NCBI GenBank assembly: GCA_041628615.1 | Contig: JBFKOW010000033.1 | Location: forward strand, 1 to 24,401 | Reading direction: 5' to 3' | Length of the DNA stretch: 24,401 nucleotides | DNA from: JAMWZF01 sp041628615 | GTDB taxonomy: Bacteria > Pseudomonadota > Alphaproteobacteria > Rhodobacterales > Rhodobacteraceae | Shown: one piece after another, positions 6,320-13,103 of the stretch | Layout of the letters: every line of letters begins with the position of its first letter | Numbering within the stretch: position 1 is the stretch's first letter | The notes under the pieces: generated by a model | Seen by the model: only the letters and a program-made list of their open reading frames with translations | Database searches by the model: none | What the model was told of the DNA's origin: nothing | Made by a program: the position numbers and the translations under genes

Positions 6320-6913
6320 TCAGTCCTCGGCGGCCGACCATTGCCAGGCCACCCAGACCCAGCCCATGAGCCAGTACTGCACGAGCCAGCCGGGCCCAGC
6401 ATAGAGCACCCAGACCGGTTCCGGCGCCGACACCGCGAGGACCGCGCAGGTCATCGCGAAAAGCACCTGGTTGGCCGATTGCAGCGCCAGCCCCTGCCGC
6501 GCCGCCCGCGCCATCCGGCGCCGCCCGGCGGGCCGGTCGAGATCGGCCAGCACCTGCCTGACCCCCAGCGCCCCGGTTCCGAGCAGCACCGCCGACCAGA
6601 TCGCCTGTGCCGACGGGGCCGCGTTCAGCCAGACCAGCAGCGCGGGCAGCCCCGCCGCCGCCAGCCCGATCAGCGCGAGCCCCGCCGCCGGCGCCGCGGT
6701 CCGCCGCAGCATGCCGATCGCGGGCGGCAGCTTGAGCGCCAGTTGCAGCACCAGCCGCACCAGCACCGCGACCGTCACCGCGTCGAGCGCCGCGCCGGCC
6801 GCCCCGGGACCGGCCCCGGCCGCCATCACGTAGGCCACCGGCATCAGGGCGCAGGCCGCGAAGACCGGCAGGCTGGGCATCGGGGCGGCGCGAATCACGG
6901 CGAGGGCTTGCAT
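6320..6913 (-). CDS. Predicted small inner-membrane protein, unknown function
   Basis: A 197-residue hydrophobic protein with about five predicted membrane segments: roughly residues 15-35, 40-62, 74-98, 103-120 and 148-190, the last including a tryptophan-rich stretch (GWLVQYWLMGWVWVAWQW). A basic loop (RPAGRRRMARAARQG, 127-141) lies before the last pair. No family is recognised. The frame is open far upstream (to 7240), but that part is arginine-rich, GC-biased and not protein-like; ATG at 6913 is the first sensible start, although no strong ribosome binding site precedes it and ATG 6880 is an alternative. It reads in the same direction as the ABC importer, 244 bases upstream of it, and is divergent from mtnP. 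Base composition favours a real gene because the hydrophobic pattern is confined to one frame. Confidence 0.65.
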   Translation of the reverse strand: MQALAVIRAAPMPSLPVFAACALMPVAYVMAAGAGPGAAGAALDAVTVAVLVRLVLQLALKLPPAIGMLRRTAAPAAGLALIGLAAAGLPALLVWLNAAPSAQAIWSAVLLGTGALGVRQVLADLDRPAGRRRMARAARQGLALQSANQVLFAMTCAVLAVSAPEPVWVLYAGPGWLVQYWLMGWVWVAWQWSAAED

Positions 6914-7254
6914 GGGGCTGGGTCCGATCGTTGGCAGCGACAGGGGAACGCTCGTACCCGATTCGGGCGAGAACGCGGCGGGAAGGCGCGGGCATCGGGG
7001 CCTTGTCGTGACCCCTTGCGGCGGTCCGGCCGGTCGCCGCCGTCTGGCGCTGCGCCGCGGTCGCCCCGTCGACCCCCCAAACCGCAGCGAACGAAGCTCC
7101 GCCGGACGCGCGCACCGCGCCGCTCGGCCCGGCCGCGAGGACCGGAAGCGCCGACGGCGGCGCAGCGCGCAGGACATCGGCGGGACGCATGGTTGCGGGG
7201 GGGTCGAGCCTCTGATTGTCTTGCGGCTGGACACAATCACCGGAAGGCGGCGAG
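6914..7254. promoter_or_regulatory. Divergent promoter region, membrane protein gene / mtnP
   Basis: This 341-base non-coding stretch separates two divergent genes and should hold promoters for both; none is clear enough to mark. An inverted repeat with 6-base arms (GATTGT at 7214-7219, ACAATC at 7233-7238, 13-base loop) lies 17 bases before the mtnP start codon and could be an operator or leader hairpin. GGAAGG at 7242-7247 is the mtnP ribosome binding site. The rest is GC-rich without convincing reading frames on either strand. Confidence 0.45.
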
Positions 7255-8124
7255 ATGACGGCGAAGATCGGGATTATCGGCGGGTCCGGGGTCTATCAGA
7301 TCGACGGGCTCGACGGCGCGGCCTGGACCACGGTCGAGACCCCCTGGGGGCCGCCGTCGGACGCGATCCTGACCGGCCGGCTGGACGGGGTGGAGATGGC
7401 CTTCCTGCCCCGCCACGGCCGCGGCCACGTCCACTCGCCCACCTCGGTCCCCTACCGCGCCAACATCGACGCGCTGAAGCGGCTGGGCTGCACCGACGTG
7501 GTGGCGGTGTCGGCCTGCGGGTCGTTCCGCGAGGACATGGCGCCGGGGGATTTCGTCATCGTGTCGGACTTCATCGACCGCACCTTCGCACGCGAGAAAT
7601 CGTTCTTCGGCCCCGGCTGCGTCGCCCATGTCAGCGTCGCGCACCCGGTCTGCGCCCGGCTCGGCGACGCGGCCGAGGCGGCGGCCCGCGCGGCGGGCGT
7701 CACGGTCCACCGCGGCGGCACCTACCTGGCGATGGAGGGGCCGCAGTTCTCGTCGCTGGCGGAAAGCCGGCTCTACCGCGAGGTCTGGGGCTGCGACGTG
7801 ATCGGGATGACCAACATGCCCGAGGCCAAGCTCGCCCGCGAGGCCGAGCTCTGCTACGCCGCCGTCGCCATGATCACCGACTACGACAGCTGGCACCCGG
7901 ACCACGGCAGCGTCGACATCGCCGAGATCATCGCCACGCTGGGCGCCAATGCCGAGGCCGCGCGGGCGCTGGTCGCCGGGCTGCCGGGGCGCCTGGGCGG
8001 CGGCCGCGCCCCCTGCCCGCACGGCTGCGACCAGGCGCTGGAGCACGCCATCCTGACCGCCCCGGACCGGCGCGACCCGGGCGTGCTCGCCCGGCTCGAC
8101 GCGGTGGCGGGCCGGGTGCTGTAG
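7255..8124 (+). CDS. mtnP: S-methyl-5'-thioadenosine phosphorylase
   Basis: A 289-residue MTA phosphorylase of the PNP/MTAP family: it cleaves methylthioadenosine with phosphate to adenine and methylthioribose-1-phosphate, clearing the by-product of polyamine (and in some bacteria homoserine-lactone) synthesis. Seen directly: phosphate loop GGSG (residues 9-12), PRHGRGH (52-58), the central MEGPQFSSLAESRLYR block (160-175), TNMPEA (186-191), and ITDYDSW with Asp209 and Asp211, the pair that selects adenine-type rather than guanine-type bases. Length is usual. The start ATG at 7255 has GGAAGG 7 bases upstream; the frame is open from 7216 without a better start. apt follows 80 bases downstream on the same strand and would recycle the adenine produced. 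Confidence 0.95.
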   Translation: MTAKIGIIGGSGVYQIDGLDGAAWTTVETPWGPPSDAILTGRLDGVEMAFLPRHGRGHVHSPTSVPYRANIDALKRLGCTDVVAVSACGSFREDMAPGDFVIVSDFIDRTFAREKSFFGPGCVAHVSVAHPVCARLGDAAEAAARAAGVTVHRGGTYLAMEGPQFSSLAESRLYREVWGCDVIGMTNMPEAKLAREAELCYAAVAMITDYDSWHPDHGSVDIAEIIATLGANAEAARALVAGLPGRLGGGRAPCPHGCDQALEHAILTAPDRRDPGVLARLDAVAGRVL

Positions 8125-8141
8125 AGCGCACGGGCGTCTGC

Positions 8142-8157
8142 CGCGGCTTGCGCCGCG
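8142..8157 (+). terminator. Hairpin between mtnP and apt
   Basis: Arms CGCGGC/GCCGCG (6 base pairs) enclose a 4-base loop, 18 bases after the mtnP stop codon. There is no T-tract, so it may stabilise mtnP mRNA or attenuate read-through rather than terminate fully. Confidence 0.35.
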
Positions 8158-8204
8158 CCGCCCCTTGGGCCACACCCGGTCGGGAACTTCCGCAGGGGGG
8201 CGCG

Positions 8205-8744
8205 ATGCCGCAGCACAAGACCGTCAAGGACTACATCCGGACCATCGTCGATTTCCCCCACGAGGGGATCATGTTCCGGGACGTCACCACGCTGTTCGCC
8301 GATGCGCGCGGGCTGCGGCTGGCCATCGACCAGTTGCTGCATCCCTATGCCGGCCAGCCGATCGACAAGGTGGCGGGGCTGGAGGCCCGCGGCTTCATCC
8401 TCGGCGGCGCCATCGCGCACCAGCTTTCGGTCGGCTTCGTGCCGATCCGCAAGAAGGGCAAGCTGCCGGGGCCGACGCTGTCGGAGGCCTACACGCTGGA
8501 ATACGGCGAGGCGGTGATGGAGATCCACGACGACGCCATCGAGGCCGGCGAGCGGGTGCTGCTGGTCGACGACCTGCTGGCCACCGGCGGCACCGCCGCC
8601 GCGGGCATCCGGCTGATCGAGCGGCTGGGCGGCGAGATCGTCGGCTGCGCCTTCGTCATCGACCTGCCCGACCTCGGCGGCCGGGCCCGGCTAGCGGAGC
8701 TGGGGATGGATGTCCACGCGCTGTGCGCCTTCGACGGCGCCTGA
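8205..8744 (+). CDS. apt: Adenine phosphoribosyltransferase
   Basis: A 179-residue type I phosphoribosyltransferase that converts adenine and PRPP to AMP and pyrophosphate in the cytoplasm. Seen directly: the N-terminal FPHEGIMFRDVTTLF (residues 17-31), the segment GLEARGFILGGAIA (58-71), FVPIRKKGKLPGPT (78-91) forming the catalytic loop region, and the PRPP-binding motif VLLVDDLLATGGT (118-130). These are near-canonical for bacterial Apt, and the length is exactly usual. The start at 8205 has AGGGGG upstream. With mtnP immediately before it, the gene pair forms a compact MTA-to-AMP salvage unit. A perfect 9-base-arm hairpin follows at 8771-8789. Confidence 0.97.
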   Translation: MPQHKTVKDYIRTIVDFPHEGIMFRDVTTLFADARGLRLAIDQLLHPYAGQPIDKVAGLEARGFILGGAIAHQLSVGFVPIRKKGKLPGPTLSEAYTLEYGEAVMEIHDDAIEAGERVLLVDDLLATGGTAAAGIRLIERLGGEIVGCAFVIDLPDLGGRARLAELGMDVHALCAFDGA

Positions 8745-8770
8745 GCGCGCGGCCCCGGGAACGGCGGCGA

Positions 8771-8789
8771 CGGGGCGGTCACCGCCCCG
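8771..8789 (+). terminator. Likely terminator of the mtnP-apt unit
   Basis: CGGGGCGGT and ACCGCCCCG form perfect 9-base arms around a single central C, beginning 27 bases after the apt stop codon. It lacks a T-tract, which is common for hairpins in such GC-rich genomes. The real loop would need a few inner pairs to open. Confidence 0.5.
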
Positions 8790-9100
8790 GTGCAGGGGAC
8801 GACGGGATCGGACCGGGCGGCGCAATCTCACGTCATCCGCCGCCGGACCGGGCGCGGGTGTTGCATCCGACCGGGCCGCACGGAGGCGCGTCGCGCGTTG
8901 CATGGCCGCGGCGGGGGTCGGAGCTGGGCGCGGCTGCGTGGCGGGGCCGGTCGCACCCCCGCCCTGATCCGTTTTGGACCGGCACGGTCGGGGCCGCTGG
9001 GGCGGGGGTGCCTTGACTGGCAACCTGAGTCGGACCGTTCCGGTCCTCTCGCCCCAGCACTACCCCGAACGTCCTTAACGGCCGGTTAACGATACCCCGG
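8790..9100. other. Gene-free spacer with iterated GACCG motifs
   Basis: No reading frame on either strand looks like protein: the available frames are proline/arginine/alanine-rich and lack ribosome binding sites. What is present: GACCGGGC three times in direct orientation (8811-8818, 8847-8854, 8869-8876); the palindrome GACCG-N3-CGGTC twice (8977-8989 and 9033-9045, the second extended to GGACCG-N3-CGGTCC at 9032-9046); and a CtrA-type box at 9075-9090. The spacer lies between two convergent transcription units, so it needs no promoter for the known genes. It may hold an unrecognised small RNA or a protein-binding region. Confidence 0.45.
9075..9090 (+). promoter_or_regulatory. CtrA-type binding box, exact consensus
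   Basis: The sequence TTAACGGCCGGTTAAC reads TTAA, seven bases, TTAAC, matching the known alphaproteobacterial CtrA consensus TTAA-N7-TTAAC at every fixed position. TTAA is very rare in this window (I found three other occurrences). The box is 11 bases beyond the stop codon of the flavoprotein gene and is not upstream of any recognised gene. Confidence 0.5.
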
Positions 9101-10516
9101 TCAGGCCGGCGGCAGCACCGCGCCGGGGTTCAGGATGCCTTCCGGATCCAGCGCCGCCTTCACTGCCCGCATCATCGCCAGCCGGGTCGGGTCGGCGTAG
9201 CGGGCGATGTCGTCGACCTTCAGCCGCCCGACCCCGTGTTCCGCCGCCACCGACCCGCCCGCCGCATGGACGAGATCGTGGACCAGGCGCTTGATCCGGG
9301 GCCGGTCGGCCTCGTGGTCCGCGCGGTCTCGCCCCGGCTGCGGGAACACGTTGTAATGCAGGTTGCCGTCGCCGACATGGCCGAAGCAGTTGATCCGGAA
9401 ATCGCCGATCCCGGCCAGCGCGGCGGGGGTCTCGGCGATGAAGCGGGGGATCTCGGACAAGGGCAGCGAGATGTCGTGCGAGGAGACCGCGCCGATCCGG
9501 CGGTTCGCCTCGGGCAGCGCCTCGCGGTAGGCCCAGAGCGCGTCGCGCTGGGCGGCGCTGGCGGCGATCACCCCGTCCGCGGCGATCCCGGCCTCGGCGG
9601 CGGCGGCGAACAGCCCCTCCATCGCCGCCTGCGCGTCGGCCCCGGCGGGAAAGCCGATCTCGACCAGCACCGCCCAGTCCGGCATCGGCGTCATCGGCCA
9701 GCGCACCTCGGGGCCGGTCTCGGCGAGGAAGGCCGCGCCCTGCCCCGACAGGATCTCGAAGGCGCTGAGCGCCTCGCCGGCCCGGTCCCCGGCCAGCGCC
9801 AGCAGGTCCAGCGCCGCCGCCGGCGAGGGCACCGCGATCACCGCGGTGGCCACCGACCGCGGCCGGGGATAGAGCCGCAGGGCGGCGGCTGTGATGATCC
9901 CCAGTGTCCCCTCCGAGCCGATCACCAGGTCGCGCAGGTCGTAGCCCGCGTTGTCCTTGCGCAGCCGGGTCAGCCCGTTCCAGACCGCGCCCGAGGCAGT
10001 CACCACCTCGATCCCGAGGCACTGCGCCCGGGCCATGCCGTAGCGCAGCACGTTGATGCCGCCGGCATTGGTCGCCAGCAGCCCGCCGATCCGGGCCGAT
10101 CCGGCGGAGGCGAGCGACAGCGGGAACAGCCGGTCGGCATCCTCTGCGGCGGCCCGGATGTCGGCGAGGATCGCCCCGGCCTCGGCCACCAGCACGTTCT
10201 CGTCCGGGCGGACGTCGCGGATCGCCGCCGTCCGCTGCAGCGACAGGATCACCGGGGCGGGACCCTCGGCGACGATCTGGCCGCCGACCAGCCCGGTGCC
10301 GCCGCCATAGGGCACGATGCCGACCCGGGCCCCGGCACAGAGCCGGACGACGCGGGCGACCTCGGCGGTGCTGCGCGGCGCGACGACGACGCCCTGCCCG
10401 GTCCAGCGGCCGCGCGGCTCGGACAGGAAGGGGACGGGATCGGCAACCACGCAGCTGGGGCACGCGGCCTCGAGCCGGGCGGCGAAGGCATCGTCGGCGG
10501 GGTTCAGATCGGGCAT
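9101..10516 (-). CDS. FAD-binding oxidoreductase, D-2-hydroxyacid (hydroxyglutarate-like) dehydrogenase family
   Basis: A 471-residue flavoprotein of the GlcD/DLD/D2HGDH family (PCMH-type FAD-binding domain followed by FAD-oxidase C domain), which oxidises a D-2-hydroxyacid to a 2-oxoacid and passes electrons to an acceptor. Seen directly: FAD pyrophosphate loop PYGGGTGLVGG (residues 69-79), GGLLATNAGGINVLRYG (144-160), DLVIGSEGTLGIIT (196-209), and the C-terminal metal/substrate site NCFGHVGDGNLHYN (376-389, His380 and His387) with AAEHGVGRLK (424-433, Glu426 and His427). No signal peptide, so probably cytoplasmic or peripheral. The complete C-terminal pattern most resembles D-2-hydroxyglutarate/D-lactate dehydrogenases; substrate choice cannot be made by eye. 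It is 36 bases downstream of the metallo-beta-lactamase-fold gene, with a hairpin between. Confidence 0.9.
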   Translation of the reverse strand: MPDLNPADDAFAARLEAACPSCVVADPVPFLSEPRGRWTGQGVVVAPRSTAEVARVVRLCAGARVGIVPYGGGTGLVGGQIVAEGPAPVILSLQRTAAIRDVRPDENVLVAEAGAILADIRAAAEDADRLFPLSLASAGSARIGGLLATNAGGINVLRYGMARAQCLGIEVVTASGAVWNGLTRLRKDNAGYDLRDLVIGSEGTLGIITAAALRLYPRPRSVATAVIAVPSPAAALDLLALAGDRAGEALSAFEILSGQGAAFLAETGPEVRWPMTPMPDWAVLVEIGFPAGADAQAAMEGLFAAAAEAGIAADGVIAASAAQRDALWAYREALPEANRRIGAVSSHDISLPLSEIPRFIAETPAALAGIGDFRINCFGHVGDGNLHYNVFPQPGRDRADHEADRPRIKRLVHDLVHAAGGSVAAEHGVGRLKVDDIARYADPTRLAMMRAVKAALDPEGILNPGAVLPPA

Positions 10517-10531
10517 GGCGGTCAGAGACCA

Positions 10532-10548
10532 CGCCCCCGGCCGGGGCG
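10532..10548 (-). terminator. Hairpin after the MBL-fold gene
   Basis: Arms CGCCCC/GGGGCG (6 base pairs) around CGGCC lie 4 bases beyond the MBL-fold gene's stop and 15 bases before the flavoprotein start codon. It may terminate or attenuate transcription between the two genes; it also sits where a ribosome binding site for the flavoprotein gene would be expected. Confidence 0.35.
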
Positions 10549-10552
10549 CAAG

Positions 10553-11368
10553 TCAGTCCTCGTCCGACAGGTAGCGCGGCTCCAGCACCAGCACCGTGGG
10601 CCGGTCCGGCAGCGTCCGCAGCGAGACCTCGACCACGCTGTCGCCGGGCCGCTCTACGGCGAAGCTCTCGGGCATCCCGGCGATGAAGGTCTCGAGGGTC
10701 GACCGGCCGAACCAGTGCATCGGGATCACCACCGAGGAGCGCAGCCGGGACAGCAGCCCGATCAGCGTCGGGTGGTCGAGGGTCAGCCCGCCATCGACCG
10801 CCGCCATCACCACGTCGAGCCGGCCCAGCGCGGCCAGCTGCGCCTCGGTCGGCATGTGGTGCAGGTGGCCGAGATGGCCGATGCAGAGGCCCGCCGCCTC
10901 GAACACGAAGATCGAGTTGCCGGCGGGCTGCACGAAGCCGCCGCGCCGGGTGTCGGTGTGGACGTTGCGGATCAGCATGTCGCCGAGGTCGAGATGGTGG
11001 TCGCGGGGGCCCTCCGCCTCGGCCCAGCCGGGAAGGACGTGGGGGATCGCCGGATCGGGGGCCGGGGTCCAGTGGGTGGAATGGGCGTTGTTCATGGTCA
11101 CGGCGTCGGGGAGGAACGTCGTCGGGCCGTGGAACCCGGCATAGTCGGTGATCGCCGAGACCTCGCCGGCCTGGATCAGGAACATCGCGTGGTCGATGTA
11201 GGTGATCCGCACCGTGTCGGCGGCGGGGGCGGCGCGGAAGCTGGCCGGGATCACCCGCAGCCCCGGCGCCTCGACCAGCGAGATGCAATGGGACGGGCGG
11301 CGGTCCTGGCCCGTTGCCGCCAGCGGCAGGACGAGGAGCATCAGGAGCAAGGGGACAAGTCGGGTCAT
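10553..11368 (-). CDS. Exported metallo-beta-lactamase-fold protein (Lactamase_B_3/UlaG-like) with atypical metal motifs
   Basis: A 271-residue protein. The start at 11368 has AGGAGG 9 bases upstream and gives a signal peptide (MTRLVPLLLMLLVLPLAATG, cleavage near residue 20); the open frame continues to 11431 but without signal or binding site. The fold is suggested by RITYIDHAMFLIQAG...AITDYAGF (54-79), NAHSTHW (94-100), the DLGDMLIRNVHTD segment (127-139), a GNSIFVFEAAGLCIGHLGHLHH block (150-171) and IPMHWF (215-220). Family members usually hydrolyse a ligand with one or two zinc ions. Here the HxHxDH motif reads NxHxTH, and the Asp of the usual HLGDLGH-like motif reads His. These changes may define a distinct subgroup or reduced metal binding. 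It would act in the periplasm. The deacetylase-like gene lies upstream on the same strand, 126 bases away. Confidence 0.75.
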   Translation of the reverse strand: MTRLVPLLLMLLVLPLAATGQDRRPSHCISLVEAPGLRVIPASFRAAPAADTVRITYIDHAMFLIQAGEVSAITDYAGFHGPTTFLPDAVTMNNAHSTHWTPAPDPAIPHVLPGWAEAEGPRDHHLDLGDMLIRNVHTDTRRGGFVQPAGNSIFVFEAAGLCIGHLGHLHHMPTEAQLAALGRLDVVMAAVDGGLTLDHPTLIGLLSRLRSSVVIPMHWFGRSTLETFIAGMPESFAVERPGDSVVEVSLRTLPDRPTVLVLEPRYLSDED

Positions 11369-11494
11369 CGCGCGGGGCCTCCTGCCGGGGAGATTAGCGC
11401 GGGAACGGGGAAAGTCAGGCGGTTCGGCCACCCGGCACGAGGCGATGCCGCGCGCCGCCCCGCCTCTGCCGCCCGAAAGCCGCCCGAGGCCGGA

Positions 11495-12412
11495 TCAGGC
11501 CGTCCTTGGGCGGCGGTTCACCACCAGCATGCCGCGCCGGGGCGGCCGGAGCGGAGCGGCCAGGTCGATCACCCGGTCGATCAGCGCCTTGTGCGACGGC
11601 GGGACCGGATCGACCCTCCGGCCATCGGCGGCGGCGATCTTGGCCTGGTAGACCTCGAACGCATCGGTCACGATGGTCCCGGACCGGTCATAGGCGGGGT
11701 CATCCAGCGCCTCGGCCAGCGGGACGAAGCTGACACCCTCCGCGCGCAGCCGGGCCAGGAAGGCGTCCAGGATCCCGGTCACGAAGGCCACCGGATGCAA
11801 CAGGCCGATCCCGATCACGTCATGGCCGAAGACCGCGCGGCAGGTCTCGGCATCGTGGGCGACCTGCGCCGCCGCGTAGTCGACGAACGCCGCCGCCAGG
11901 CGGTCGGCTTCCTCGGTCCGCCCGGTCTGCCGCAGATGCCGCCAGGCACGGTCCCATTCCCATTCGTAGAACCAGCTCGTCACCCCGGCATCCCGATAGT
12001 CCAGCGCCGCGAGATGCGCGTTCACACGGGTCAGCTTCTCTTCGGTATTGCCCCAGAATTCGAGAGGGTGGCGGAACGCCCGCAGCGGCGCCTTGCCGAT
12101 CCAGGGGGCCAGCATCTCGTCCGCGACAGAGATGTCGTGGATGAAGTCGTCGGCCGAAGTCTCGTTCAGCAGGGGGTGGCTATGGGTGTGGTTGCCGATG
12201 TGGTGCCCGGCGGCGACCCAGTCGTCGAGGATGCGGGCATGTCCGGCATCGACATCCAGTGGCCAGGAATTGGCGAGCGCGAAGACGCCCGTCACCCCGT
12301 TCCGGTCCAGGCATTCGAGGATGCGCGCGGCCACCGTGCGGGGCGTTTCGCCCTCGGGCAGCGGCAGATGCGGAAACACCGGGAGGTCGTCCAGGGTAAA
12401 GGCCATGCGCAT
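11495..12412 (-). CDS. Polysaccharide deacetylase family protein (NodB homology)
   Basis: A 305-residue protein of the NodB/carbohydrate esterase 4-like fold. Seen directly: motif 1 TLDDLP at residues 6-11 (paired Asp8-Asp9), and motif 2 HIGNHTHSHP (71-80) providing the two metal-binding histidines His75 and His79. Further on, LRAFRHPLEFWGN (about 109-121) corresponds to motif 3. This suggests metal-dependent removal of N-acetyl groups from a sugar polymer or related amide hydrolysis. There is no signal peptide, so if the start at 12412 is right it acts in the cytoplasm, unlike typical wall deacetylases; some cytoplasmic members act on small molecules. GAGG lies just upstream of the start. 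The gene's middle is visibly less GC-rich than its neighbours, hinting at a different history. Target unknown. Confidence 0.82.
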   Translation of the reverse strand: MRMAFTLDDLPVFPHLPLPEGETPRTVAARILECLDRNGVTGVFALANSWPLDVDAGHARILDDWVAAGHHIGNHTHSHPLLNETSADDFIHDISVADEMLAPWIGKAPLRAFRHPLEFWGNTEEKLTRVNAHLAALDYRDAGVTSWFYEWEWDRAWRHLRQTGRTEEADRLAAAFVDYAAAQVAHDAETCRAVFGHDVIGIGLLHPVAFVTGILDAFLARLRAEGVSFVPLAEALDDPAYDRSGTIVTDAFEVYQAKIAAADGRRVDPVPPSHKALIDRVIDLAAPLRPPRRGMLVVNRRPRTA

Positions 12413-12518
12413 GACGAAACCTCACGACATTTCCGGCAACGGTCTCATGCGGCGGGCGGGCAGGCAAGGCCGGCTGCCCCGCGCCCGCGCCCCGGCCGCC
12501 GGTGGATCCGGGACCCGG

Positions 12519-13103
12519 CTACCCGGCGTCGGTGCGGCCGCGCCGGTCGTGCCGGAGGTTGGCGTAGAGCACGTGGTTGCGCCAGCGGCCGTTGATCTGG
12601 AGATAGGCCTGCGCCACCCCCTCGTACTTGTAGCCGCAGCTTTCCAGCAGCCGCCGCGACGGCGTGTTCTCGGGCAGGCAGCCGGCCTCGATCCGGCTCA
12701 GGTCCAGCGTGGTGAAGGCGTGGTGCACCAGCGCCGCGATCGCCTCGCGCATGTAGCCCTGCCGGGCATGGGGCGCGCCGACCCAGTAGCCGGTCGTCGC
12801 CGACTGCGCCGGGCCGCGCTTGATGTGGTCCAGGGTGATCGCCCCGAGCAGCACGTCGTCGCTGCGCCGGATCAGGAACAGCGGCACCGCCGTCCCCTGC
12901 GAGATCGCCCGCTGCGCCCAGTAGACCCGGTTGGTGAACGCCTTCCGGCTCAGGTGATCGTCGGCCCAGGTCGGCTCCCAGGGGGTCAGGAAGTCCCGGC
13001 TCTCGCGTCGCAGGCTGGACCACGGCGTGTAGTCGGCGTGCTGCGGCGGGCGCAGGGTCATGCGCTCGGTCTCGATCCGCAGCCGGCGCCGGGCGCGCAG
13101 CAT
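12519..13103 (-). CDS. RimJ/RimL-like GNAT N-acetyltransferase
   Basis: A 194-residue acetyltransferase of the RimJ/RimL type, which modifies protein N-termini such as those of ribosomal proteins, or other amines. Seen directly: an N-terminal RIETERMTLRPPQHADY segment typical of RimJ-like proteins, the acetyl-CoA-binding region GYWVGAPHARQGYMREAIAALVHHAF (about residues 105-130, two motifs in one helix-loop), and the C-terminal GCLPENTPSRRLLESCGYKYEGVAQAYLQINGRWRNHVLYA-type tail. The start ATG (13103-13101) shares one base with the stop of the M16 peptidase gene (TGATG), implying translational coupling. It is the last gene of the long minus-strand block that starts with the oxidase genes. The substrate is not predictable. 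Confidence 0.9.
   Translation of the reverse strand: MLRARRRLRIETERMTLRPPQHADYTPWSSLRRESRDFLTPWEPTWADDHLSRKAFTNRVYWAQRAISQGTAVPLFLIRRSDDVLLGAITLDHIKRGPAQSATTGYWVGAPHARQGYMREAIAALVHHAFTTLDLSRIEAGCLPENTPSRRLLESCGYKYEGVAQAYLQINGRWRNHVLYANLRHDRRGRTDAG

Noticed and set aside
8691..9060. Small protein genes in the apt-flavoprotein spacer
   Set aside because: Candidate frames of 75-110 codons on either strand are Pro/Arg/Ala-rich and lack ribosome binding sites or recognisable features.
12413..12518. Terminator between the RimJ-like gene and the deacetylase gene
   Set aside because: Only a weak GGGCAG/CTGCCC pairing with a 10-base loop is visible, too little to call.
9236..12595. Long plus-strand open frame (over 1,100 codons) opposite the flavoprotein, MBL-fold and deacetylase genes
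   Set aside because: It spans three minus-strand genes with clear motifs, and its translation is rich in Arg, Gly, Pro, His and Gln with no domain. This is the usual antisense shadow of GC-rich codon usage.
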